The position numbers were made by a program, and so were the translations under genes. Of a DNA stretch of 64,000 nucleotides, positions 23,454 to 32,496 are shown in pieces (within the stretch, counting starts at the first letter, position 1; each line of letters begins with the position of its first letter). The notes below the pieces were generated by a model. It searched no databases. It was not told the DNA's origin and worked only from the letters and a program-made list of their open reading frames with translations. The stretch is from Streptomyces sp. Z26 (lineage in GTDB: Bacteria; Actinomycetota; Actinomycetes; Streptomycetales; Streptomycetaceae): the NCBI RefSeq assembly GCF_003665095.1, contig NZ_RCHV01000002.1, positions 3,594,001 to 3,658,000 on the forward strand. Reading direction: 5' to 3'.

Positions 23454-25937
23454 TCAGGCCGCGTAGCCGTACGCCAGCAGGCCCGTGTTCCCGCCGAACG
23501 CCGCCGCGGTGAACCCGGCGCCGGAGACGGTGGGCGGGGTCGACATTCCCGTGTTGGTGTCGCCGAAGCCCGGCGCGACGCCGGAGCCTGCGCCCATCGA
23601 GCCCTCCCCGGCGATGCTGGGCATGGTCGTGGCCTTCACCATGATCCCGAGGTAGTGCAGGCCCTCGTACGTCGTGGTGTACGAGCTGGCCGTGCCCGCC
23701 GTGGTCTGCGCGATCGCGAGGGTCTTGACGGTCGACGCGGCCCACGCCGTCGTGGTCTGGTCGGCGCTGCGGGCGAGGGCCTTGCGGTCCTTGTCGTGCA
23801 ACGTGAACCAGTAGTTCGTCGGCGTCCCCGCGGCAGTGCCGCCGGAGACGAACGAGATGCTGCTGATGGCCACTCCCTTGGGCAACCACACCGGCACGAG
23901 GTACAGCACGCCCGAGGTCATCGCGGCGGACGACGTCCCCACGCGCAGCCGCGAAGTCGTCTCGTACCGGCTCGGCGGGCGCATCGCGTCTTCGAGGGCG
24001 CCCTGCCCCGAGTCGAACGGCGACGTCGCGGTGGGCGTCGTCGTGGCGTCCGCGATCGAGCCGGTGTTGCCGTACCGGCGGGCGTCCGTCACGGTGCTGG
24101 TGAGGCTGACTCCGGCGAGCGTCGTGCCCTTCGCTCGAACGTTCCGTACGACCGGGCGGGCGGTGTTGGTGGAGACCTGTACGCCGTAGCCGGTGAGGTC
24201 GTGCAGGTCGCAGTCGTCGATGACGATGTCCGCGCCGTCCCAGCAGTGCACGCCGTTCGCGGCGGTCCCGGCGATCTGGCAGCGGGAGACGGTGACGTCC
24301 GTCGCGGTGGCGGCCGGTGTCGAGCGCGAGTCGATCGTGATCCCGGCGCCGCCGGAGCCGTTGACCTCGCTGTCGGTGATCTGCCCCCGGCGGGTGCCCA
24401 ACGTCGAGATGGCGGTCGCGCCCGTGGTGTGCGCGACCACGTCGCTGACGACGTAGTCCTCGACGAACTCGGCGCGTACGGCCTGCTGCCCGACGGATCG
24501 CGCGACGACGCGGCCGACGGCCACGTCCTGGACGTAGCCCGTCGCCTCGCCCACGACCTCGACGGCGGCCCCGTACGCGCCGCCGCCCGTCATCGTCACG
24601 TCCGAGACGACGACTCCGGCGAGGGGCTGCGACCCGGCGATGGTCGGGCTGGAGCCCCCGGCCGGGGTGCGGTGCGACGCCTTGCTGGAGTCGAGCGTCT
24701 GCACCCGTACGCCGCCGCCGCAGTCCCGCGCCTGCACCCCGGAGATGACGCACGACTCCCACGTGTACGCCCCGACGACCCACTGCGCGCAGCCCTCCGC
24801 GCGCAGGTCCCGTACCCGAATGTCCCGGTGCGGCTTCCCCGGGGACGCGGAGTGCGAGCCGATCGCGCGCGGCCACGACGTGGTGCCCGGCGTCCCGGAC
24901 GGTCCGACCGCGCAGCCCTCGATCAGAACGTCCACGCACGGGCAGTCGTCGTACGGCCCGAAGCCACCGAAGTACGCCGAGCCTTTCGCCAAGTCCGGCT
25001 GGATGAACTCGCTGAAGTCCCGCCCGCCGGGGTTGTAGTAGCCCAGCCCGCGCACGTTCCGCATCACCGCGTGCCGGACGGCGTTGATCTCGATGCCGTG
25101 GTACCCCGACACGTCCCGGATCGTCAGGTCGCGGATGAGGATGTTCTCGGCGTGGCCGAGGGACATGCACATCGCGGACGCGGTGTAGACCGCGCCGCGG
25201 CAGTCCCACACGCCGCCCTCGATGACGAGGTCGCCGTGACCGGAGTACCCGCCGTACGCCTGCGCGCTGTCGCCGTTGAGGAGCATCGTGCCGTTCGCGC
25301 CGCGGCGGATGGTGGCGCCGGGGGCGAGCGTGAGGCGGGTGCCGCGGCGGATGCGCAGCGGCAGCGTCGCCACCACGTACGTGCCCGGGGGGACGAGTAC
25401 CTGCCCGCCGCCCGCCGCGTACGCGGCGTCCATCGCGGCCTGAATGCCGGGGGCGTCGTCGCCCGCGCCGGAGCCGGTGGCGCCGAAGCGGCGGACGTCG
25501 AACAGCCCGGCGCCGCGCAGCCCGTCGAGGGGCTGCCCGCCCTGGAGGATCTGCCCGCCCACGTCCAGCGCCCCGACGATGCCGAGGTTGCCGGTGATGA
25601 CGCCGCCCGCGATGGGCAACTTGTCGGCGCCGGACACGGCCGCGATCTCCCGCGGCTGCTGGTACCAGCGCACCGGGTCGCCGTTCGGCGCGTTGTACTC
25701 GTACTCGATCGCGATCACGCCGTCGGCCTTGAAGGGGCGGATCGCGCCGGGCTGGGTGCTGCCCGCGGGGTTGGTGCGCAGCTGCGCGATGGGCGTCGTC
25801 CCGTCCGCCTCGTACAGGGCGGTGACCTGCTGGCCGGTCCCGGCCGCCCGCACAATCAGCGGGTAGTCGGGGATGACGTTCCCGGCCTGGTCGGTGAGCA
25901 CTTCGGCGGGGCTGCCCCCGTAGGTGAACAGCGGCAT
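23454..25937 (-). CDS. Tail spike / pectate-lyase-like beta-helix protein
   Basis: An 827-residue protein. The N-terminal ~130 residues (MPLFTYGGSPAEVLTDQAGN...) look like a virion-attachment region. Then FDVRRFGATGSGAGDDAPGI...LVPPGTYVVATLPLRI starts a right-handed parallel beta-helix with repeating IRDVSGYHG, IEGCAVGPSGT, VSRCQIAGT, IDDCDLHDL turns (about 150-610). The C-terminal ~200 residues are beta-rich and probably trimerise. Such spikes bind and often cleave surface polysaccharides. The exact enzyme activity cannot be read. ATG 25937. Confidence 0.85.
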   Translation of the reverse strand: MPLFTYGGSPAEVLTDQAGNVIPDYPLIVRAAGTGQQVTALYEADGTTPIAQLRTNPAGSTQPGAIRPFKADGVIAIEYEYNAPNGDPVRWYQQPREIAAVSGADKLPIAGGVITGNLGIVGALDVGGQILQGGQPLDGLRGAGLFDVRRFGATGSGAGDDAPGIQAAMDAAYAAGGGQVLVPPGTYVVATLPLRIRRGTRLTLAPGATIRRGANGTMLLNGDSAQAYGGYSGHGDLVIEGGVWDCRGAVYTASAMCMSLGHAENILIRDLTIRDVSGYHGIEINAVRHAVMRNVRGLGYYNPGGRDFSEFIQPDLAKGSAYFGGFGPYDDCPCVDVLIEGCAVGPSGTPGTTSWPRAIGSHSASPGKPHRDIRVRDLRAEGCAQWVVGAYTWESCVISGVQARDCGGGVRVQTLDSSKASHRTPAGGSSPTIAGSQPLAGVVVSDVTMTGGGAYGAAVEVVGEATGYVQDVAVGRVVARSVGQQAVRAEFVEDYVVSDVVAHTTGATAISTLGTRRGQITDSEVNGSGGAGITIDSRSTPAATATDVTVSRCQIAGTAANGVHCWDGADIVIDDCDLHDLTGYGVQVSTNTARPVVRNVRAKGTTLAGVSLTSTVTDARRYGNTGSIADATTTPTATSPFDSGQGALEDAMRPPSRYETTSRLRVGTSSAAMTSGVLYLVPVWLPKGVAISSISFVSGGTAAGTPTNYWFTLHDKDRKALARSADQTTTAWAASTVKTLAIAQTTAGTASSYTTTYEGLHYLGIMVKATTMPSIAGEGSMGAGSGVAPGFGDTNTGMSTPPTVSGAGFTAAAFGGNTGLLAYGYAA

Positions 25938-25940
25938 GTG

Positions 25941-26549
25941 TCAGTCCATCCAGTAGAAGCCGGAGATGTCCATCCAGGGGGTGCCGCCGGGGCCCTGGTA
26001 CCACAGGAGGATGTCGCCCGCCTCGCCGCTGGAGCTGGAGGTGTTGGCGCCGAGGACTTCCAGGCGCGCGGCGGCGAGCGTCGTCTCGCCGCCCAGGGAG
26101 CAGGTCGCCGCGTAGCCGCGCAGCGCCGTCGGGATGCAGTCGGCCGGGACGGAGCCGATGTTGATCGCCGCGTCCGGGCTGTTGATGTTGCCGGAGGTGG
26201 CGTTGACGCGGCCCTTCAGCGACACGAACGTGCCCTGCGTGCGGCGTACGCCGAGGTTCACGGCGTTCTGCTCGTACCCGGCCTTGAGGGTGATGCCGCG
26301 CCAGGCCGGTACGGGCTCGTAGAGGGTGACCCACGTCGAGGCGGCGCGCCACCAGGCGGTGCCGTCCGCGGCGATGACGAGCGTCCCGGGCGGAGCGTCG
26401 GCGAACTCCTCGTCACGGTCCGCCTGGTCGCCCACGCGGTGGACGAGGCGCGGGTCGAGGGCGGTCGCCAGCGCGGCGAGCGCGGCCGGGCCGAGCGGCC
26501 CGTCGCCGCCGCCGGGCACGGGAAGGTCTGCGTATCCGATGGTCGCCAC
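25941..26549 (-). CDS. Tail fibre / baseplate protein
   Basis: 202 residues, GTG 26549. N-terminal LVHRVGDQADRDEEFADAPPGTLVIAADGTAWWRAA resembles phage fibre proteins that begin with a short attachment segment followed by a compact beta domain with paired Trp. It is 4 nt from the tail-spike gene, so the two may form one adsorption apparatus. Confidence 0.6.
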   Translation of the reverse strand: MATIGYADLPVPGGGDGPLGPAALAALATALDPRLVHRVGDQADRDEEFADAPPGTLVIAADGTAWWRAASTWVTLYEPVPAWRGITLKAGYEQNAVNLGVRRTQGTFVSLKGRVNATSGNINSPDAAINIGSVPADCIPTALRGYAATCSLGGETTLAAARLEVLGANTSSSSGEAGDILLWYQGPGGTPWMDISGFYWMD

Positions 26550-26564
26550 CGTGGGCGCCCCCTC

Positions 26565-27488
26565 TCAGGCGGAGAAGCTGATGGAGATCGAGCCGCCGCC
26601 GAACCCGGCGTAATCGCTGCGGCCGGAGTCGTAGATCGCGAGGCCCCGCGCGGAGCCGGAGGCCAGCGCGTTGCGCCACGAGGCGGGCAGAGTCGCGGTG
26701 CCTTTGGCGCCGACGGACAGCCGCAGCAACTCCTCCGGGCCGGAGCCGAGCGTGAGTTGCCCGCCGGGGGGCTGCTGGTAGTCGTGCAGGTACAGGTGCA
26801 TCGGCACCCGGGCGTTGCGGCCGGAGCCGCGGCGCCGAGTGAAGGACACCCGCATGCTGCTGACGGTCTTGCCCTGGCACGCGGTGGCGATCTTCGCTCC
26901 GTAGAACCAGCCGCCGCGCCTGTTGCCGCCGCCGGTCCAGTCGCCCTGCATCGGGGCGCTGGCGTAGTCGTCGGGCCTGCCGCCCCGCCAACTGCCCGAG
27001 CTGTTCGGGGTGATGGTCACGGACCGCGGGGCCTTCGCGCTGCTGGGCGGGGAGGTGTCGGAGGCGGTGCCCAGCTGGAAGTAGACCTCGGTGCGGCCGT
27101 CGCCACTCTTCCGTACCCATGGGGTGGTGGCCTGCTGCCAGCCCGAGCCGGACGGGGCCGCGGTTCCCCACGTCGCCGCGCTGACGGCGGCCTCGTCGAC
27201 CGCGACCTCGCGCGCCAGCTCGCGTACGGACGCCTCGTTGGCCGAGCCGGGGTCGTCGCCCACCGCGTACAGCACCACCGGTTTCGCGCCGGGGCGGACG
27301 TGGACCAGGTCCCCGGCCTGCCTGCCGCGGTACGCCGTCGAGCACTGCACGTCGAGAATCAACGCGCCGCCGTAGTCGAGGTTCACGCGGCCGTCGTCCG
27401 TCACGTCCACGACGCGGCACTGCACGGTCTGCACCCGGGGTGCGGGGCCGCGCGCCATGTCGGCGCCCATGTCCTCGCGTACGCCCAT
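26565..27488 (-). CDS. Tail structural protein
   Basis: 307 residues from ATG 27488, which overlaps the upstream stop by 1 nt (TGATG). The first ~75 residues (VQTVQCRVVDVTDDGRVNLDYGG...DLVHVRPG) look like an OB-fold seen in tail-tip/baseplate-hub-like proteins. The rest is a beta-rich domain with Gly/Ser stretches. Probable tail tip or fibre component. Confidence 0.6.
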   Translation of the reverse strand: MGVREDMGADMARGPAPRVQTVQCRVVDVTDDGRVNLDYGGALILDVQCSTAYRGRQAGDLVHVRPGAKPVVLYAVGDDPGSANEASVRELAREVAVDEAAVSAATWGTAAPSGSGWQQATTPWVRKSGDGRTEVYFQLGTASDTSPPSSAKAPRSVTITPNSSGSWRGGRPDDYASAPMQGDWTGGGNRRGGWFYGAKIATACQGKTVSSMRVSFTRRRGSGRNARVPMHLYLHDYQQPPGGQLTLGSGPEELLRLSVGAKGTATLPASWRNALASGSARGLAIYDSGRSDYAGFGGGSISISFSA

Positions 27489-28654
27489 CACAGCCTCCTC
27501 GTGCTCGTGCGGGTCTGGCAGGTGAGCGTCGCGCCGCCCAGGCGCCGGGGGCAGGCGTCCACGATGTGCGTCTCCCACGCGTCGGGCGTGACCTCAACTC
27601 GGACGACGTCGCCGGGCTCGACACCCGGGTGCGCGAACGCCGTGAACGACAAGGTGGACTGGACGCGGAGGGAGTCGGCGAGCTTGGCCCGGCCGACCGT
27701 GTACGCCTGCTCCTCGCTGGCGATGAGCGGGCTGGAGTAGCGGGCGACGCGCGGCCGTACGTGGAACAGGCCGTCGCGCTGCGGCGCGAGCGGGTCGCCC
27801 ACGGGGTCCGGCCCGGCGTACGTGAGGCTGCTCGGGTCGTCGTCCCACACGTACACGGGCCCGACCGGCGCCGACGCCGCGGTGCCCTCCGTGTCCTCCT
27901 CGCCGGAGATCACCCACACGTTCGCCAGGCCCTCGGACGACTGGGCGGCCTCGGGCTCGACGATGCCCTCGCCATACGGCAGGACCCACGCCACCGGGTC
28001 GGTCAGCGTCGGCACCGGGGCGAACACGATGACGCCGCGGGCGTCCGCGTACACCTCGGCACCCAGGCTCGGGGCGATACCGGTCGACGCGCCGCCTTGG
28101 TCGGTGCCGCCCGACAGGGCGCCCCACCGGTCCTCGTCGATGACGAACGCGGGCAGGCGAGTGTCCGCGCGTACGCCCGCCCGCCAGGACACCGACGCCC
28201 ACGGCATCGCCTCCGCGACGAGGGTCTGCGCCGTCGACCGGGCGGTGTCCCGCGGCACCGACCGGGCCACTGGCAGCGCGGCCTCCCGCAGGATGTCCTC
28301 CATCCCCAGCAGGTCGCACGCCAGGCCGCCGCCGCGCAGGATCGCCTTCGTCCCGTCGACCACGTACCGCCCGGCGGGCACCCGGTAGGGGCTGCCCCGG
28401 GTGACGGTGATCTCCTCGAACAGCCTCACCTGCGTGCTCACCGAGTTGACGCCGATCCGGCCCGGCGGGACTTCCAGCAGGTCGACATTGGCGGCCCACC
28501 GGCACTCGGCGGTGCGGTCCGGCCGTACCTCGGCGTCACCCACCCGCACCGGCAGCCAGCTCTGTCCGCCGTCGTTGGACCACTCAGCCACGGGACGGCG
28601 CCGTGCGGTGCCGCGGCTCAGTGCGTTCACGATGTCGACCGGTAGGCGCTGCAC
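27488..28654 (-). CDS. Minor tail protein, DUF5047-like
   Basis: 388 residues from GTG 28654. Segments VQRLPVDIVNALSRGT, VPAGRYVVDGTKAILRGGG and PGVEPGDVVRVEV match what I recall of DUF5047 proteins, common as distal tail/tail-tip components of Streptomyces siphoviruses. A 408-residue version adds an Arg/Pro-rich upstream segment that shadows the neighbouring gene. It lies downstream of the tape measure, as expected for tail-tip proteins. Confidence 0.7.
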   Translation of the reverse strand: MQRLPVDIVNALSRGTARRRPVAEWSNDGGQSWLPVRVGDAEVRPDRTAECRWAANVDLLEVPPGRIGVNSVSTQVRLFEEITVTRGSPYRVPAGRYVVDGTKAILRGGGLACDLLGMEDILREAALPVARSVPRDTARSTAQTLVAEAMPWASVSWRAGVRADTRLPAFVIDEDRWGALSGGTDQGGASTGIAPSLGAEVYADARGVIVFAPVPTLTDPVAWVLPYGEGIVEPEAAQSSEGLANVWVISGEEDTEGTAASAPVGPVYVWDDDPSSLTYAGPDPVGDPLAPQRDGLFHVRPRVARYSSPLIASEEQAYTVGRAKLADSLRVQSTLSFTAFAHPGVEPGDVVRVEVTPDAWETHIVDACPRRLGGATLTCQTRTSTRRL

Positions 28655-28655
28655 G

Positions 28656-29540
28656 TCACACCCGCCCGTTGGTGGCCAGCGCCGCCCACGACGGGAACGC
28701 GGCGGCGACCGCATCCCAGTCCGCGAACGCGGCGGCGACCTGGTCCCACGACCAGCCTGGCAGTCGCATCGGCTGGTCCTCGGGGGCCGGGCGCTCGACC
28801 GGCTGCACCGTGAAGCCGACCGCGTACCCGCCCGTCGCCCCGAGCTTGCCGGTGGCCTTCTCCGTCCAGTCCCCGGGCACGAAAAACGCGTCGGGCTGCT
28901 GGTAGCCGGGCCGGGTCTGCGCCAGCAGCACCCCGCAGTCCATCAGCTCCCGCACCTGCTCGATCTGCTCGGGTGGCACGTCCACCACCGCCGCGACGCT
29001 CGGGGCGGCGTGCACGTCGTACCCGACCAGCGCGTACGGGGAGCCGGAGCGCGAGGCGACGTCCTGCCGCCCAGCAGACTCCCGCTCGCCCCAGGAGGTG
29101 ATGTGCACCCGCAGCGACAGGCCCGGCTCGTCGACGGACTTGAGCCACAGGTCCCGGATCGCCCCCGGCGCCGGGGCTGGCACCTCGACGGCGAGGCTGG
29201 AGACGGGCCCGGACGTGCCGTCCGCGTACTCCGGTGTCGCCCGGTACACCACCGGGACGCCGAGCGGCGGCTCATGGTCGTAGGCGACGCCGACGCCCTC
29301 GATCGCCCACGCCGGGGCGGCCCCGCGTACGGGCACCTCGACGCCGTCCGGGCCTACGCGCACGATCCGCACCCGGCGCACGTCGGCTGCGGCCGGGAGC
29401 GGCGTGCCCGCGGTGGCGTCGTAGCTGAGCACGACCCCGGCCCACGGCTCATCGACGATGGCGGCCAGCCACCCGTCCGGCGAGACGACGCGATCCGGGA
29501 CGGTGACCGGGGGAGCCCCCGGCAGCACGATCATCGGCAC
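28656..29540 (-). CDS. Minor tail protein
   Basis: 294 residues. GTG 29540 is chosen because GGGAGG lies 7 nt upstream; the ATG two codons later is possible. Fibronectin-III-like pieces (VRIVRVGPDGVEVPV, GVPVVYRATPEYADGTSGPVSS) are visible. The position right after the tape measure suits a distal tail protein. Confidence 0.6.
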   Translation of the reverse strand: MPMIVLPGAPPVTVPDRVVSPDGWLAAIVDEPWAGVVLSYDATAGTPLPAAADVRRVRIVRVGPDGVEVPVRGAAPAWAIEGVGVAYDHEPPLGVPVVYRATPEYADGTSGPVSSLAVEVPAPAPGAIRDLWLKSVDEPGLSLRVHITSWGERESAGRQDVASRSGSPYALVGYDVHAAPSVAAVVDVPPEQIEQVRELMDCGVLLAQTRPGYQQPDAFFVPGDWTEKATGKLGATGGYAVGFTVQPVERPAPEDQPMRLPGWSWDQVAAAFADWDAVAAAFPSWAALATNGRV

Positions 29541-29559
29541 CGACGTGCCTCCCTTCTGG

Positions 29560-31526
29560 TCAGCCCTTCGAGCCCGCGCGGGCCCGCGCCCGCACTGTGG
29601 TGAGCGCCCCGTCGACACGGTCGTCCACGTACGCGTCCATCTCCCGGTCCCCGACGACGAGCCGGATACGGTCCCCGTGCTGCACGCCGCGCCCCGCAGG
29701 CTGCGGGGCCGTGGCGCGCGCGGTGACGGGCGCGATCCGCCCGGCCGGGACCGCCGCGGCGGCCATCCGGTCCGCCTCGGCGCGGACCGCGGGCAGGGTC
29801 GCGGCCATGCCCTCCACCACTCCGGCGCCGACCTGCGCGCCGACCTCGTCCCGGGTCCTCCGAGAAGGGCTCTTGATCTTCAAAGACCGCTTGATGGACT
29901 TCACCATCCCGGCGCCCAGCCGGTTCATCTGGCTCTGGAGCGCCTTCTCCTGCGACTTGAGCCCCGCGAGGATGCCGCGGCCCGCCTGGCTGCCCGCGTC
30001 GTACAGGAAGTCGCCCATCGTCGCGCCGTAGCTCGCGCTGAGCTTCGCGCCGCTCTTGGAGAGCTGGTTGAGCGCGAGGATTTGGCCCTTGTTCGCCCCG
30101 GCGAGCACGCCCGCCAGGCCGGATTCCGGACCCATCCCGATCAGCTGCCCGAGGTAGCTGTTGGCCAGCCCCTTCTTCTTCAGCGCCGCGATCGAGCCCC
30201 GGAAGCTGGCCGTGGTGTCCTGCCGCGCCTTGAGCCCGGCGAGGACGTCCGCGATGCTCGTGGACTCGCCGAGCTGGCTGACCGCGATGTAGTCGGACGC
30301 GGCCGTCTTCTGCTCGCCGACGTACGTGTTGGCTGCGGCGATCTTCTTGGCGATGGCGTCGCGGCGCCCGGCCAGGCCGAGCAGCTTCTTCGCCGTCGAG
30401 TCGGTGCTCTTGGCGAGGCGCTTGCCCGCGCCGCCCGCCGCGCGCAGGTCCACGGCGAGGGACTTCGCCGCGGACTTGATCTGCGACGCCGAGCCGGTGA
30501 GTGCCTTCGTCCACGCCTTCAGGTCGCCGGGCAGCTCGCCCCGGGCGCGCTTCGCCCCGGACGTGCCGGACGCGAAGCCGCGCGCGCCGATCCCGGCGGC
30601 CATGCCCATCGAGGTGCGGCTGTCCCAGATGCGGGCGCTGCCCCTCCCGAGCTGCATCAGCTCGGGGCCGCGCTCGCCCACCCAGAACGTCTCACCGACC
30701 TTCGGGCGTCCGCCCGAGGCGTAGCCGCCCGGACGGTTGTACGCGCTGGCGAGACTGCCGTACCTCGACAGCGCGTACCGCATGGACGCGTAGATGTTCG
30801 CGAGCGGGTCCCAGATGCCGCGGCCGCGCAGCTTGCCCGCGTACGCGTTGAACGTGCCGGGGATCGTCTGCATCAGGCCACGACTCGCCATCCCGGCCTT
30901 GGCGTTGGAGTCCCAGAGATTGATCGCGCGCGGGTTTCCGCCGCTCTCCTGGTTCATCCGGCGCAGCACGACCGGCAGCAGACTCGCGGGCTGCCCGACG
31001 AGCTTGAGCGCCTGGAGCACGACGCCGGACCAGCGCTTGACGCCGGAGCCGCCGATGGAACCCGAGCCGCTTCCGAAGTCGAACGCCGACTTCGCCGACG
31101 AGACGAGCTTGTCCTTCAGCTTCCCGACCATCTCGACCGGTACCTTGCCGACAGCCCGCGCCCACGGATGATCGGCGAGGGACTTCGCCTTGCCGAGGAC
31201 GCCGCTCGTCAGCTTCTTCCACGCCGCGGCGGGGTCGGTCAGCATGTCGACCGCGTCGAGGGCGAAGCCCTTCACGGCCTTCGCGCCCGAGACGACCTTG
31301 TCCTTCAGGCCGCTGACGAACCCGCCGACGTCGTACCCCGGGAGCGTGCCCGTCCTGTTCATGTGGTCGAGCAGCCCCGGGTGTCGGCGCTCGATCCGCC
31401 GCGTCGAGGACGCGCGGGTGACGAACTCGTTCGCGTGGACGATGCCCGCAGGCTTCAGTCGCCCGCCCGGCCCGGTGTGTCCGCCACGGTCGAACCCGGG
31501 CACGGCCTTCAGCTCGTCGAGCCCAA
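29560..31526 (-). pseudogene. Tape measure protein, 3' part separated by IS982
   Basis: The C-terminal ~655 codons of the tape measure protein. It contains a lytic transglycosylase (SLT) domain, with catalytic Glu in RRMNQESGGNP and the family motifs SRGLMQTIPGTF and YASMRYALSRYGS. Helical Lys/Ala-rich regions and a basic C-terminus follow. The SLT domain would cut cell wall during DNA entry. The reading frame upstream is interrupted by the IS at 31531. An internal ATG (31503) could allow expression of an orphan SLT fragment, but without a head-proximal half it cannot measure a tail. Confidence 0.9.
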
Positions 31527-31530
31527 CTAG

Positions 31531-32496
31531 ATGAATGAGTCCGATGTCTTCAGTGGTCGTAGGCGATCAGTGATCGTTTGATGGGTGCGCCGGTGGTCCA
31601 GTTGTGCCAGATGCCGGCGGCGAGGGCGAGGAGTCGTTGTCCGGTGCGGGCGAAGACTCCGGCCGGGGTTCTGCCGCCGTGTTGTTCGAGGCTGAGCTGG
31701 CCTTTGAGGGTGTCGATGACGGCTTCGATCCACTGGCGGACCCGGGCGATCTTCCCGTGCCGGACCGGTTCGTCCTTGCGGTCCGGCCGCACCAGGTGTG
31801 CGCCGAGCCGCTCGGCGACGAACGCTTCGAACTCCTTGCCCGCGAAGCCCTTGTCCGCGAGGATCACCTGCCCTTGGCGGACGAGGTGGTGTTCGCGTTC
31901 CAGGAGCGCGGTCATCACCTCCCGTTCGCCGAGTTTCGGGTTGGCCAGGCACCAGGTGACAGGCATGCCCTCGGCGGTGGTGACCAGGTAGAGGCGGAAG
32001 CCCCAGAAGAAGCGGGAGTGGCTGCGGCAGAAGCCGTAGCCGCAGTGCCCGGCCAGGTCGGAGCGTTTGACGGTCTCGCGGGAGGCCGCGCAGGGCAGCG
32101 GGGTGGAGTCGATCAGCCGCAGGTCGTCGTTCCAGGTCGGCACCTGCCTGGCCAGTGCCTCGATCACGCGGCTGATGAGCGGACCTGCGGCGTTGAGGCG
32201 CTTGTTGTAGGCGGACTGTTGGGGCAGGTAGCGGAAGAGGTGGCCGAGGCGGGCGTGGGCGAAGCGGATCCAGTGCCGGGTCGAGGGGAACCCGAGGAGG
32301 ACCTGGGCCACGGCCAGGCACATCAGTTCGGCGTCCGTCAGCTTCGGCGGTCGCCCGATCCGGCGACAAGGCGCCACGTGGTCGTCGATGAACACGTACA
32401 GTGCCGCCAGAAGGGCGTCCAGGTTTGTCTTCACACACTGACCAACGGGCGCCCTTCGCCATGGTCGCGACCAGGACGGACATCGGACTCACTCAT
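31531..32496 (-). mobile_element. IS982-family insertion sequence (966 bp) in the tape measure gene
   Basis: Terminal inverted repeats ATGAATGAGTCCGATGTC (31531-31548) and its partner (32479-32496, ATGAGTGAGTCCGATGTC read inward) differ at one position. CTAG flanks both ends (31527-31530 and 32497-32500) and looks like a 4-bp target duplication. CTAG is its own reverse complement, so it could instead be part of the repeat. Removing the IS and one CTAG restores one continuous 1394-residue reading frame. The transposase frame looks intact. Confidence 0.93.
31550..32434 (-). CDS. IS982-family DDE transposase
   Basis: 294 residues, GTG 32434. The predicted DDE triad is D109 (LIDSTPLP), D194 (ILADKGFAGKEFE) and E237 (WIEAVIDTLKG), with spacing and KGF/KEFE motifs of IS982 transposases. 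No frameshift or stop is seen, so the element may be active. Other frames of the same segment are shadows. Confidence 0.9.
   Translation of the reverse strand: MKTNLDALLAALYVFIDDHVAPCRRIGRPPKLTDAELMCLAVAQVLLGFPSTRHWIRFAHARLGHLFRYLPQQSAYNKRLNAAGPLISRVIEALARQVPTWNDDLRLIDSTPLPCAASRETVKRSDLAGHCGYGFCRSHSRFFWGFRLYLVTTAEGMPVTWCLANPKLGEREVMTALLEREHHLVRQGQVILADKGFAGKEFEAFVAERLGAHLVRPDRKDEPVRHGKIARVRQWIEAVIDTLKGQLSLEQHGGRTPAGVFARTGQRLLALAAGIWHNWTTGAPIKRSLIAYDH

Noticed and set aside
23655..27740. A 1361-codon plus-strand ORF across the tail genes
   Set aside because: It is antisense to clearly recognised tail genes, has Arg/Gly/Ala-rich frame-shadow composition and no domains.
31527..32492. 321-residue frame in the IS
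   Set aside because: Arg/Pro-rich alternative frame of the transposase gene; the DDE motifs are in the other frame.
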